Assembly (NCBI GenBank): GCA_020631735.1
Contig: CM036158.1
Coordinates: 80,715,447 to 80,779,446, forward strand
Origin: Saccharum officinarum
Taxonomy: Eukaryota; Streptophyta; Magnoliopsida; Poales; Poaceae
Length of the DNA: 64,000 nt
Direction: 5' to 3'
The first letter of the stretch is position 1. Each line of letters starts with the position of its first letter. The notes below the pieces were generated by a model. The model worked only from the letters and a program-made list of their open reading frames with translations. It was not told the origin of the DNA and did not search any database. This document shows positions 10,706 to 26,939 of this stretch, piece after piece. The position numbers and the translations under genes are program-made.

Positions 10706-13700
10706 AATCAACTGGTGATGGCTAGTATGTTCACCATCGACTCCCACCCAGCACTTGTGTTATTTGATTCTGGAGCATCGCATTCATTCATGAGCATGAG
10801 GTTTGCGGAAAGGCATAATCTACCTATTATGGCCATCCCTAAGGCCTATAGAATCAGCACTCTGGGTGCATAGATGTTTATCAACACTCGAACAAATACT
10901 GTCAGTTTAGTGCTAGCCACTCACGCTTACCGTCTTTAGTTTATGTTGCTACCCAGGCATGGCATCGATGCAATATTGGGTATGAACTGGCTGAAGGTTT
11001 ATGGGGTAGTTTTGGACCTCAAGCGGAGAGTTGTTGAGTTGCGACTTCCTGCATCCGAGGATATGATGTCTCTTCTTATTCCTTCGGATCCCACTTCACC
11101 AGTTGCTACAAATGTGCAAGTCTCCTCTGATGTTACCTCTATTCCAGTGGTCCGCGAGTTTTCGGATGTTTTCCTGATGACTTGCCTGGGTTACCACCGG
11201 ATAGAGATGTGGAGTTCACTATTGAGCTAGAGCCTAGCACTGCTCCTATTTCTCGGCGTCCTTACCGTATGGCACCAAAAGAGTTAGCTGAAATGAAGAA
11301 ACAGTTAGAAGAATTGTTGAACAAAGGGTTCATCTGTCCTAGTTCTTCGCCATGGGGTTGTCCTGCCATTTTTGTGAAGAAGAAGGATGGTACTCTTCAC
11401 ATGTGTGTGGATTATCGCCCTCTCAACGCGGTAACCATTAAGAACAAGTACCCCTTGCCTCGTATTGATGCTTTGTTTGATCAGTTGGCTAGGGAAAAAG
11501 TGTTCTTAAAAATTGATCTTCGGTTGGGTTATCACCAAATAAAGATCCGGCCACAAGATAAACCAAAGACAACATTTTCTACTAGGTATGGGCCGTATGA
11601 GTACCTAGTCATGTCCTTTGGTCTCACCAATGCTCCTGCATTTTTCATGTATCTCATGAATTCAGTCTTTATGCCGGAGTTGGACAAGTTTGTAGTGGTC
11701 TTCATTGATTATATCTTGATATACTCCAAGAATGAAGAAGAGCATGCACATCATATCCGCATCATCCTGACTCGACTACGAGAACACAAGTTGTACGCCA
11801 AGTTCAGCAAATGTGAGTTCTGGTTGGATCGAGTGCAGTTTTTGGGACATGTTCTGACCCCGAAGGTGTATCTGTAGATCCTAGTAAGATTCAGGATGTA
11901 TTGAGTTGGAAGTCTCCTACCTCAGTGCATCAGATTCGTCAGTTTCTAGGTCTTGCTGGGTACTATCGGTGCTTTATTCTAGATTTCTCCAAAATAGCCC
12001 ACCCCATGACCAAGCTACTTCAGAAGGATGCCAAGTTTGTATGGAGTCCGGCCAGTGAAGAAGCTTTTTAAGCGTTGAAGAAGTTTCTTACCTCTGCTCC
12101 TGTTCTTGCTCAACCGGACATTGAGAAGCCATTTGATGTTTATTGTGATGCCTCCAGGACTGGCCTTGGTTGTGTGCTTATGTAGGATGGGCGTGTGATA
12201 GCATATGCTTCGCGCCAACTGAAGAAGCACGAGGTGAATTACCCAACCAATGATTTAGAGCTAGCTGCAGTGGTGCACACTCTAAAAATTTAGAGACATT
12301 ACCTGTTGGGGAATAAAATGCATATTTTTACGGACCATAAGAGCCTTAGATATATTTTCACTCAACCCGAGTTGAATCTGAGGCAAAGGAGATGGCTTCA
12401 GTTGATCAAGGATTACAACTTAGAGGTCCATTATTATCCGGGAAAGGCCAATGTGGTGGCTGATGCTTTGAGCTGTAAGTCACATGTGTCTGATGAAGAG
12501 CCCTTGCCTCTCTCTCACTCTGCAGTGTTAGCACAGATTGCTCTAATCTCGAAATTACTCGAGCAAATTATTGCTGAGCAAAGATATGATGACTTGGAGA
12601 TTCCCCGCATCAAAAAGTTGATGGCTGAAGGGCGTGGTCCGCACTTCAGCATTGATGAGCAAGGTGTGGTAAAGTACAAGAACTGGCTAGTGGTTCCCGG
12701 TAATGATGAGCTTAGAAGGAAGATTCTGGATGAAGCTCACCAATCCAAGTTATCTATTCACCCGGGGAGTAAGAAAATGTATCATGATTTGTGCCAGTTG
12801 TATTGGTGGTCAAACATGAAGCAGGATATCACTCGGTATATTGCGGAATGTGATATTTGTGGAAGAGTTAAGGCAGACCATCTGTGAAAGCCGGGTTTTC
12901 TGCAGCCTTTGCCTATTCCGGTCTGGAAATGGGAGGATATTTCCATGGATTTTATTACTGGATTACCCCGCACAGTCAAAGAATATGATTCTATTTGGGT
13001 CATTGTGGATCGTCTTACAAAGACTACTCATTTTCTTTCAGTGGATAATAGGTATACAGCCTCACAGTGTGCCAAGCTGTACTTTGATCGCTTTGTGACC
13101 CTTCATGGAGTTCCTCTTACTATTGTTTCTGATCGCGGAGCAGTTTTCATGTCGTGTTTTTGGACGCAACTCTAAAAATGCCTTGGTACTAGTCTTCTTA
13201 GAAGTTCAGCTTACCATCCCCAGACCGATGGTCAGACAGAAAGGGTAAATCAAGTGCTTGAAGATATGTTGCGGGCTTGTGTCATCTCGTTTCCTGAGAA
13301 GTGGGACGAATGCTTGAGATTGGCTGAGTTTTCTTACAATAATAGTTATCAAGAAAGCATTCAGATGGCATCATTCGAGGCCCTTTATGGCAAGAAATGC
13401 AGAACCCCTCTCAACTGGGTTGAAGTAGGAGACCATGGTTATTTCAGGCCTGACTTTATTCTTGAAGCAAGAGAGAAGGTTGGGATTATTCGGAGCCATT
13501 TAAAGGCAGCTCAGAACCGGCAGAAAACCTATGCAGATAAGCGAAGGAGGCCCTTGCAATTTGAAGTTGGTGATTATGTGTATCTTAAAGTATCTCCCAT
13601 GAAAGGCGTGCATCGTTTTGGTGTTCGTGGAAAACTAGCTCCACGCTATGTTGGGCCCTACAAGATTTTGGCCCGACTTGGTCCAGTGGCCTATCGCATC

Positions 13701-13991
13701 TAGCTCCCTGATATTTTGTCAGCTGTCCACAATGTTTTCCATGTGTCCCAGTTGAAAAAGTGTTTGCAGATTCCCACTAAGGCCGTAGAAATTGAAGGAC
13801 TTCCCCTTCAACCGGACCTTTCCTATGAGGAGCATCCTATAAAAATCTTGGATGAAAAAGAGAGAGCTACTAGAAACAATGTGGTGAAATTTTACAAGGT
13901 CCAGTGGCAACATCATTCGGAAGATGAAGCAACGTGGGAACTAGAGAGTAATATTTTGAAGCACTATCCCCACCTCTTGTCTAGCTCCTGA
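10706..13991 (+). pseudogene. Pol of element A: protease, RT, RNase H, integrase, chromodomain (defective)
   Basis: Domains in order are the protease with FDSGASHSF (10763-10790), reverse transcriptase (about 11180-11860, with [12 protein letters not shown] and FIDYILIYS), RNase H (about 12030-12460), the integrase zinc-binding region, the integrase core (about 12900-13300: MDFITGLP, VSDRGAVF, DGQTERVNQ) and a chromodomain-like tail (13830-13985: VKFYKVQW, ATWE). The second Asp of the RT active site is Tyr (TAT at 11710-11712). Premature stops lie at 10871, 10937, 12069, 12183, 12291, 12885, 13173 and 13701. Single-base frameshifts lie near 11165 and 11855. The final stop is at 13989-13991. 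The chromodomain suggests targeting to heterochromatin, as known for this clade. Confidence 0.93.
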
Positions 13992-14072
13992 AGGTAATTC
14001 GTTAAGTTGAAAGTTATTTCCTACCTCCTTTCCCACACTAGGCACGGGAAATCTTGGGTCAAGATTTTCTTT

Positions 14073-14086
14073 TAGGGGGGTAGAGC
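14073..14086 (+). promoter_or_regulatory. Polypurine tract of element A
   Basis: The AGGGGGGTAGAGC stretch lies directly before the 3' LTR start at 14087, where plus-strand priming is expected. Confidence 0.75.
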
Positions 14087-18247
<4,161 letters not shown>

Positions 18248-18427
18248 ACTCCCTCCATTCCAAATTATATATTGGAAGAAGTTATAAACTACAATTTTTC
18301 CCAAAATGTTATTGTTATTATTTGTTGTTTGAGTTCTTGTTTAGATTATTACTCCCTCCATTTCAAATAATGTATTGGAAGAAGTTATTAACTACAATAG
18401 GGAGCAAGAAGAATATATTTGAACAAG
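18248..18427. repeat. Stowaway-like ends and local duplication
   Basis: Two CTCCCTCCAT ends, at about 18249 and 18353, are each followed by TATTGGAAGAAGTTAT. They resemble Stowaway (Tc1/Mariner) MITE termini within a local duplication. Element A is inserted at the first one. Confidence 0.55.
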
Positions 18428-18622
18428 CTATTTGAAGGTGTCTATGTAATCCTCGATATCATAGGATAGCTCGCGCACGTTGTCCATCCAAACTTTTGTC
18501 TCGGTGTTAAGGTTTTCTTTGTTTGACAGCTCTTGCAAGATTGCATTCATGTAGATCAACTCATGTTTTAGGAACTCAATGTCCTTATGGACCCACTGAG
18601 AAATTTGTTCTCGCCCCTGAGG
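18428..18622 (-). pseudogene. Relic of an NLR resistance gene: Rx-type coiled-coil domain
   Basis: Read on the minus strand from about 18622, about 63 codons resemble the N-terminal coiled-coil (Rx_N) domain of grass CC-NB-LRR proteins. The segment starts with REQISQWVHKDIEFL, continues with ELIYMNAILQEL, and ends with VWMDNVRELSYDIEDYID followed by TFK and a TAG at 18428-18430. The EDYID motif corresponds to the EDVID motif of this family. No start codon, NB-ARC domain or LRR is seen nearby, and the upstream sequence has stops in this frame, so this is a short fragment. It has no long open frame because it lacks an ATG. Confidence 0.65.
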
Positions 18623-19340
18623 TGGAGCTCAACATGATAGGAGGTGTGATGACATGTGTTGTAGTTCTTGTAGACCATACAAAATAAATTATTATGCTAG
18701 TAAATTATCTGAAATTGTTGCAGAAAATTGAAATATTATTATTCTACTAGAAATGAGGATGTTAACAATTTCATGGAACACTGTCCCAAAATAAGATTGA
18801 GGTGTATAACCAGAAAGGTTGTTTTGGGGCGGAAGGCATGATAACAAAGACCAACATACCACATCGGTGCCTAACCTAACATGTATGAGGAACATTTTTT
18901 TAAAACTCCTATGAGGAATAGTATAAATTGGAACTACCAACGAACCTATACATACCTTTCCTCCCTCTGTTCCACTGGCTATATGGTGCCAGGTTGCTAA
19001 ACTTGAAAACAATGGCTATAGCTCAGCCTCAAAGTAGAACTTGACCTGACGGAGGCTACCTTTAAAAATGACTAGTGCATGATCGACAATAATATTGGAT
19101 GGGCTCTTGCCAACTGTAATGTTGTATGTGATGAAAAATTGGTTTGTAATGAAATTGGCATTGCAAAGTGATAAACTTGCATTTGTTCATTTACAAGTGT
19201 TGGAATTACGTTGGCTGCGAGAATCCTATGATACACTTATTGGAGTGGTGTTGCATGGACGGATGTTGAGTCAAGTCTTGGGCTTATGCTCGTACATGGT
19301 GGTTGCTCATGTGCAGGTGTTAATTGAGGTATAATGTGAT
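18623..19340. other. Spacer, nothing recognised
   Basis: No supported gene. The frames at 18692-19012 and 19095-19334 show no motif. Confidence 0.4.
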
Positions 19341-19771
19341 GGGTGATGGTATAGAGAGATGCACATGAATGTGAGGGGAAGGTAGGAGCATCGGGGAGGC
19401 AAGGGGTGATCACCGCTAGCATTTCGTCGCATGCGACGCTTGAGAAGTTTGGCCTCTTCTCAAGGGTTGGCAACTAGATCAAGCAGAAGTGAACGACGTG
19501 AGGATGGATAGAGATCAATGACGGTTGTCCCTCCATCGTTTGCGTTCGCTTGTCATGGGTGATGGTATAGAGAGATGCACTTGAAGGTGAGGGGAAGGTA
19601 GGAGCATCGGGGAGGCAAGGGGTGATCACAGCTAGCATTTCGTCGCATGCGACGCTTGAGAAATTTGGCCTCTTCTCAAGGGCTGGCAACTAGATCAAGC
19701 GGAAGTGAACGACATGAGGCTGGATAGAGATCAATGATAGTTGCCCCTCCATCGTTTGTGTTCGCTTGTCC
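19341..19771. repeat. 216-bp direct tandem duplication
   Basis: Two copies (19341-19556 and 19557-about 19771) begin GGGTGATGGTATAGAGAGAT and end near TTCGCTTGTC, with only a few differences. Each contains the 12-bp palindrome GTCGCATGCGAC. It carries no recognisable gene. Confidence 0.85.
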
Positions 19772-20700
19772 TTAGGCATCGCCATCGTGAAGTACTAGGT
19801 GTTGGAGCTAAGGCACGTATCCACAGCGACGGGTGTTTGTCGGTGGAATGAATCACCAAGACATGCGTGAAAAAGAAGCATATCTAAGACCTAGCCAAGC
19901 TCTTAGCCATGGATCTTTTCTCGTCTCGTCACGGGATGTTGGGGAGAAGCGTTGGTGGTGGGGCCGATGTGTGCAATCGGGAGTACTGGACCTGCCATTG
20001 ACGCCACCGCGCTGCCCCTGGCATCCTAGGCTGAGGCGAGAAGAGATCCATGACCAAGAGGTTGACTAGACCTCGAATATATTGTCTCTCTTTCACGCAT
20101 GTCCTCGATGATTCGCTGCCGCAGTTGGAGTCGATGCGCCTCAGTATCGATGCCCTGTACTTCATGATGCACCATGTGCAAACAGGAGCACAATGGCTGA
20201 GGATGCTCTGCAGGAGAATGAAGCAGACGGTAAGGGGTGTGACACCCGATGTATTATTGGGCTACAACAGAGGAGCACAGATGGTGCCCACGCCTGTTGC
20301 GAAGGAAGGGTCAGGGAACAGGTGGAGGTGGCGCGAGATGGAGGAATGAGAACTTACTGAGTGGAGTTGATGATTCACGAGCCAAGTTGCAGACTAACAA
20401 ACGACGACGCACAACGGTCAATACCGCAAGCTTATTGTATCTAACAGTTAGCGTGCTAGTGACATGACTTTGTCGGGTGCCCGAGGTTTGGTCCAGGATT
20501 CCATACGAGGAGATATGCTATCCCAAAGACAGTTTTTTTTTTTAGCAAAATCCCAAAGACAGCTTTTTTTTATAGTGGAAATACCAAAGACAGCTGAAAA
20601 GCCGAATCGGTTTTGCGTTACAGCCCAACGAAATTTGAGCCCGCAAGTCCACGAGACAAGCGGCCCAAGGAAAGACTCGTGAAATGAGAAGTCCACTGCT
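19772..20700. other. Spacer upstream of the ArfGAP gene
   Basis: No gene was identified. At 20518-20595 the phrase CCAAAGACAG is repeated three times with T-runs between. Confidence 0.4.
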
Positions 20701-20999
20701 CCACTAGCTTCCTTTCCATTCCTTCCATTGACGAGAAGAGGAGACGCAACGCACGCACGCACGCAAAGGCAGAGGCGGAGGGCCGGCAGGGGCAGCACCG
20801 TCCACCCCACCTCCTCCATTTTTCCCTCTTCCTCCTCGCCTCCACCCCTTCCCTTCCATCTCCTCCCACCCGGCCACTCCTCTCCCTCTCTCTCCCGCGC
20901 CGATCGATTGGCCCACCCATCGATCGAGCACGGGGAAGAAGATTCCAGTCCGGAGAGGGTCCAATTCGATCGGGTTCGTTGCTGGTGTGGGTGGGCGCC
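20700..20999 (+). promoter_or_regulatory. Promoter-proximal region and 5' leader of the ArfGAP gene
   Basis: A strongly pyrimidine-rich stretch at about 20808-20905 precedes the start codon, typical of grass 5' leaders. No clear TATA box can be placed and the transcription start is not determined. Confidence 0.45.
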
Positions 21000-23900
21000 A
21001 TGGCGGCGACGGAGGCCTTGGCAGATAAGAACGCCGTCTTCCGCAAGCTCCGCGCCAAATCAGACAACAAGGTACTGTGGATTCGATTGGATTTTATGGG
21101 TGATCGATTCGATTGTGGATTCAGGATTGATCGCACTTTCTCTCGCTCTGTGTGATTGTCGTCTGTGTGTGTGTGTGTGTGTGTGTTTTCTCTGTGTGCG
21201 AATTCCGGTTCTGATGGTGCTGCGCGCATGCAGATGTGCTTCGATTGCAACGCCAAGAACCCGACGTGGGCGTCCGTCACCTACGGCGTCTTCCTCTGCA
21301 TCGACTGCTCAGCGGTGCACCGCAGCCTCGGCGTCCACGTCTCCTTTGTCAGGTCGTCTCGCCTCACCTGCTTCCCTACTCGTCTCACACATGTCCACGT
21401 ACGTGGACCTGTGGCCATGCCTCAATGCATAATAGTAATACTAATCTGCCGCAGTGGGTGACTGATTGATCACGTGTAGTCCTGTACATATTAGTAATAA
21501 TATTAATCTGCTGCAGTGGGTGACTCATTGATCACGTGTACATATATGTACAATAAATATGATTATATGAATGAAAATTCTGAATTTTGTTCTACCTGAT
21601 GTGATTTTTTGCATCTCTCTTCTCCAGCTTTATCTGCTTATAAATTTTGTGTGTTCTGGTATGTATGCCACACTTGTTTGGAATTTTGGATGCCATGTGA
21701 TATATAGTACCAAAGTCTGTTGTGATATGGTGTGGCATATACATATTAGTGCGCACTATGCTATGCACGAGGGAAAGGTCGAGGTCCAAAATTTTGCTTT
21801 AGTTTCATGTTTATTCATAATTTTGCAGTAACCAGAACAGTATGATACAAGGTTCATTTGTAAAGTTCCTCTGTCATGATCCTGAGTGACATCAGTATCA
21901 TGGACTCAACATTGTTGGCATCTGACTTTGAGTAGATCTATTAAATATGAGTTATGGTCCAGGTTGACTTTCTCTGAATGTGATTCTTTGTCATATTGGT
22001 CTCACATCTTTGGCACATGACATGCTTTTCCCTTCTGGTCCTGACCATTAACATCTTATCCTTTGGGAAGTTTAACATAGTTCACTAAAATTTTTACTTT
22101 ATGCAGTTGCACATCGAATGACTGAATCAATACTGAAATAACTGCTACAATATGCAGGTCAACAAATTTGGACTCATGGACTCCAGAACAGCTGAAAATG
22201 ATGGTCTATGGAGGAAACAACCGTGCACAAGCTTTCTTTAAACAGCATGGTTGGACAGATGGTGGAAAAATTGAAGCAAAGTATACTTCAAGAGCAGCTG
22301 ACTTGTACCGGCAGTTGCTCGCTAAAGAGGTTGCTAAAAGCTCTACAGAAGATGGCAACACTAGTTGGCTGTCTTCCCCAGTTGCAGCTTCCCAGGCTCC
22401 AAATCAAGATGCTGCATTTCCAGATCTCAAGCTGACAGAGGTGTCAAAAGAAAATGTAAGTGAAAAGAAAGAGTCTGAGATTGTTCGTTCGCCTAGAGCT
22501 CCAACCCATTCTTTCAAGAAGCCGATTGGTGCTAAAAAGCCTGGAAATAAGACTGGTGGACTTGGTGCACGGAAGCTTACATCAAAGGTATGCCTTATTC
22601 AGTGTAAACTTCATTGACTTGAGAACGCACTGCCATTTGGTCCTGTTTCTCTTCATATAGTTGTCATTTGTCAAGTAACGATATCTGTTCTCCTATTTTG
22701 TACTGTGACAAATGGAAGTTAGCTTTATAACTCTCTAATTTTATTGCTTCCCACTAATCTCAAAAACATGTTTGTTTTATTGTCTGTTTAAGTAAAGTGG
22801 AATTTCCTGTCCAACTTCTGCATTGTAGCCAAATGAAAGCCTCTATGAGCAGAAGCCCGAAGAACCAGCGCCCGTCCTGCCATCATCGGTGACTGAGAGT
22901 ACTACAACTAGGAGCAAACCCCATACTTCTCGATTTGAATATGTAGAGAACACACCTGCTCCTAAGACTGGGAGCAGCTCCGAAGACAACCACATGAGTG
23001 GACATGTTGCACCCCCAAAGTCGTCCAACTTCTTTGCTGAATTTGGGATGGACAGTGGGTATCACAAAAAATCTACATCCAGTTCATCCAAAGTGCAGGT
23101 AACTGTTTTATTCAGACATATATTGTAACTCATGAATATGTGAACTCCATTGAACAAGTATTTTGTAAATTCAGAACTACAAAGAGGAACATTTAGTTCC
23201 AGCATTCCACCTTAATTTATAATACTCAGGGGAATTATTTAGAGATTGAAACAAACAACATCTAGTTCTTTTGGGAGTGTGCATCCCCACTGTTGTGTTA
23301 GGTCATCAAAATCTGTGGGTACATGCTATGAATAATTAGTTTGTTACTTTTTTACCAAAAACACTGATGTGTCCATGTTGAAGCCTTATCAGTGAGTAAC
23401 ACAAGAATTTGAACTGTTATATTCATGTTTGGGTGGTAAAAAAAAGTCCCATCATATCTGCATATAGATTGGGTGTACACATTTGAAGATGGATAAAATG
23501 TTCTGACTTCTCTTAATTTCGCATGATGTATATAAATACTTTGACTCCTGCATAGTTATCTGGCAGCCAGTGGATTGGTGATCCTATCCCATTGATGCTG
23601 CTCTAGCTCCAGAAATCTCCAAACTGTTGGTTACTTTATGTTAATTTGGGCATGGTTGCTGTGCACAGAATATTTTTGATAGATAATTTGTTACCAATGC
23701 ATTTTAACTTGTAGCTAGCCCTAAAATATTTCATCTCGTTCTAGCCATGACAAGTCTGCGTTATATGCATAACAGATCATGTGTCTGTTCCTTTTTTTAG
23801 AAGAGACTTTGTTGCATACTACTGTACATGTTATAGTAAAAATGTTGCAATCTTATTTAAATTTTGTTTTTTGACCCCCAATTTCCAATTGACTTCCAAG

Positions 23901-24438
23901 TAGTTTGTGTGAATTAATTGGTTTCATTCAATGTTGTTCAGATTGAGGAAAGCAGTGAAGCAAGACAGAAATTCTCAAATGCAAAATCAATTTCATCCTC
24001 TCAGTTTTTTGGTGATCAAGCCAGTTTTGAGAAGGACGCTCAAGTCTCTCTCCAAAAGTTTTCTGTAAGTACTACTTCGTCGCTATTTCATAGTCACCAT
24101 AATAATTGGTACCATGTTGAATCTTATGCTCGTCCCGACTTCAACTCATTGCAGGGTTCTTCTGCCATATCAAGTGCTGATCTATTTGGCCATCCAGCAA
24201 ACAATCCTAGCGTGGATCTCAGTGCTTCAGATTTGATCAACAGAATCTCATTCCAGGTAACAGTTGGGTTGAATTAATTTTGTTTCCTTGGCATACTTGT
24301 GTTAACCCATTGCTGTGTTTGTCTCCGCAGGCCACTCAGGATCTGTCTTCTCTCAAGAACATGGCAGGGGAAACCGGGAAAAAGTTGACATCGATGGCAT
24401 CCAACATCATCACTGATCTTCAGGACCGCATCCTCTGA
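21000..24438 (+). CDS. ARF GTPase-activating protein, ArfGAP2/3 (Glo3) type, AGD8/9/10-like, seven exons, 407 aa
   Basis: The family stimulates GTP hydrolysis by ARF1 on COPI vesicles at the Golgi. Exons are 21000-21071, 21234-21352, 22158-22587, 22829-23098, 23942-24064, 24155-24256 and 24331-24438; all introns are GT-AG and phases match. The protein starts [17 protein letters not shown]. Residues 26-49 form the ArfGAP zinc finger (CFDC, 16 residues, CIDC); the catalytic Arg is R54 in HRSLGVH. Exon 3 continues the domain with [12 protein letters not shown]. The middle is Ser/Pro/Lys-rich. Two Glo3-type motifs, ISSSQFFG (314-321) and ISSADLFG (343-350), mark the ArfGAP2/3 subtype. The end, [15 protein letters not shown], could be an amphipathic helix. 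The length fits the Arabidopsis relatives (about 385-402 aa from memory). No break is seen and the gene appears functional. Intron 1 has a (GT)n run. Confidence 0.95.
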
Positions 24439-25970
24439 GCTTAACTTACAGTAAAGTAACCTTTACATTGCTTCAGTGGCTGGCTTCTCCCGGCAACCCG
24501 GGTGACAAACTGGCCTCACCTGCAGATCTGTCTATGAGTTCGTAGGCGTCTGAGAACGTCCTGGCAGATCTGTCTAGGAGTTCGGAAGCATCTGAAAACT
24601 TGAAGTGTAAGTTAGATAGAGGGGGAAAGAAGAGAACATATGGCGAATGCTGTACTTGGCTAAAGTCATGTATGCATCTGGAGCTGTAACGGAAATGTCT
24701 TTTTGAAGTTGGTTTTATTTCGGTTTGAGATATATACTTTTGCTTTAAATGATAATTACATGAGTAGTACATACATGTTTTCCAATTATCTGTGTTTGCA
24801 ATTTCATCCTTCATCCTTGGTCGGCCTAAGCCTAAACCAGAGTGCAAGCTGTTCGCCTAGAAATGTCTTTTTGCCGTTGGTTTTATTCCCGTTTGAGATA
24901 CTAGTATACGTCATATTTATGGTTGTGAATTGTGATAGGCGACGTTTTATTGTAATAGAAAAAACTTTGAAAATATTGGATGTATCAAAATCAAGGTATT
25001 TAGAACTGTTTTTTTTGAAGTGTGATAGGAAATCAACCATGATTACATAGTACAAATCTATATTTAAAATCCCTACTAGTGCTCTATATTTAAGATCCCT
25101 ACTAGTGCTTTCCCTCAGGCGGACCTTGCATGTTGTAACAGAGACATGTAGTCAGTTGGCAGACTATGAAAGTAGTCGCGCCTGCGGCCTGCATACCGGT
25201 ATGTTGAGTTATGCTTAAATCAATTTTTAGTACAGCTAGTGTCGAAATATGTACCTACACCCTCATATGTACATGGGAATTGCACTCTTGGAGTTACTTG
25301 TATTTCAAGATAGAAGAGGCACATAAACAGATTTGATTTTTTTAAATTACACAGTACAACACAGACGCTCACTACACACGTACACTCACACCTCTGAACA
25401 CATGCACGCATGTAAACCCTACTTCAATGAGCACCTTCGAAGATCAGACTGGCAAATTCTCAAAAAAAATCATGATTTGATAATGCATGTCGTTCACGAG
25501 TACACAAAATCCACTTTAACCCTAATGGGCACCTCACACCTATAAGCATTCTCCTCCGCTGTGAAAATGGGGGTGCAAGTTGTTTAGCTTGCGAACCCAC
25601 AAAATTAAGCTTATATGTGGGCTCGCGGGCTAGTCCACTTGTATCTGTATGAGAAAGAGTGTAAGTAACGCTATACTTCAGTTGTGACCCTAGATCTTTC
25701 CAAGAATGCTTTTAGCTCATTAGTAGATTCGGGTCACCACCACAAAAGATAATGCTATAAATAGATAAAAGATTAACTTTGGGTTAGCATGAACAGGTTG
25801 AAACATGAAGCACTGGTCCTACTAACTCCGTCCTGAAATATGAAGAATCTAAAGTTCAAAATTTATAAGGTATTCTAGATCATCAACTTCCTCTCTCCTC
25901 TGTCTTGGTAGATAGAAAATACTAAGATTCCTTTCAAACTTGGGATCACCCAAGACAACCAACCGGTAAC
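24439..25970. other. ArfGAP 3' region and spacer
   Basis: The first few hundred bases probably include the 3' UTR; the poly(A) site is not determined. A phrase starting AAATGTCTTTTTG and containing GGTTTTATT is duplicated at about 24693 and 24862, and CCCTACTAGTGCT is duplicated near 25070-25110. The rest has no recognised gene. Confidence 0.45.
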
Positions 25971-25973
25971 TAA

Positions 25974-26936
25974 GGGCGTGTTTGTTTGCCTGGACGAGGG
26001 CCAGATGTAGGCCCGCTAGCTGCTGGTGCCCATGTTTGTTTGCCTAAACGAGTTTTGGGCCTGGGCAGCACGGTGCTTAAAACACCCGCGGGCCTGCATC
26101 CGAAAAAACGAAAAAGGGCTTCGTTTCCTTTGAGCCTGGCTCTCTCGTGACTCAAGTCTTAGTTTCGTCACCTCTCAAGTCTTCCCTCACCCACCGCCGC
26201 CCGCACCTTCTTCACCTGCCGATTCATTCACACACCGTCGCCGCAACTACACTAGGTCCAACGATGGACGACTTCCGTCGGGGGCCATCCCCACCATGGT
26301 TGTCGCACACCTTCCCGCCCCTGACTAGCTCCTCCATGAACGCCAACACCTCCAGATCCACTCGCCTCTTGTCTGTTCGAAGGAGACCCGACGCAACGGC
26401 AGCAGCACGTCCACGTCAACCCCCGCGACCGTGAGCACAGGTCCTCATCCTCCTCCTGGCCGTCTTCCTCGTCGCCCTTGCCTTCCTCCTCGAGGTGCTC
26501 GACCAACGCCGCCGCTTGCTCGACCCACGCCGCCGCCGGCCAGCGCGCGCACAGTTGAGCAACGGCAAGGACGCTGCTGTGTCAAAGATGCCGCACCTCC
26601 GCCCATAGCATGGCTTTGCCTTGAGGACGGAGCCGTGAACGACATGTGTGTTGCCATGGACGGCGTCAGTTGCAACAGCCATATGGTATGCATTCAAACT
26701 GTTCATAAAAATGTCCGAAAGAAGAAAGGAAACAGCTCGGTGGTAACTCTACCAAATGCTTCTTCGGAGTGACCACATCTAATTGTGCAGCCAAACAAAC
26801 AGAATCCCTACCCAGCATGGCTCTACAGAGAAATAGAACCAAACAAGCAGGTGTTGCACCTGGTGGGCCTGTCTTCTGGTACCCTGGTCCTCCTCATCCG
26901 ACTAGGTTAAGAACGTCCAGGGAAACAAACATGCCC
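25974..26936. mobile_element. PIF/Harbinger-like TIR element, 963 bp, non-autonomous
   Basis: Inverted ends of about 23 bp (GGGCGTGTTTGTTT and, at the other end read in reverse, GGGCATGTTTGTTT, both followed by xCCTGGACG) are flanked by TAA at 25971-25973 and 26937-26939. The middle (about 26150-26670) is GC-rich with open frames on both strands and no transposase motif. It could be a remnant of the parent element or captured host sequence. Confidence 0.75.
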
Positions 26937-26939
26937 TAA

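Noticed and set aside
20618..21280. 220-codon minus-strand frame opposite the first ArfGAP exons
   Set aside because: Shadow of the GC-rich promoter and exon 1-2 region; no domain.
26147..26772. Gene inside the Harbinger-like element
   Set aside because: Frames are open on both strands without a recognisable domain; treated as part of the element.
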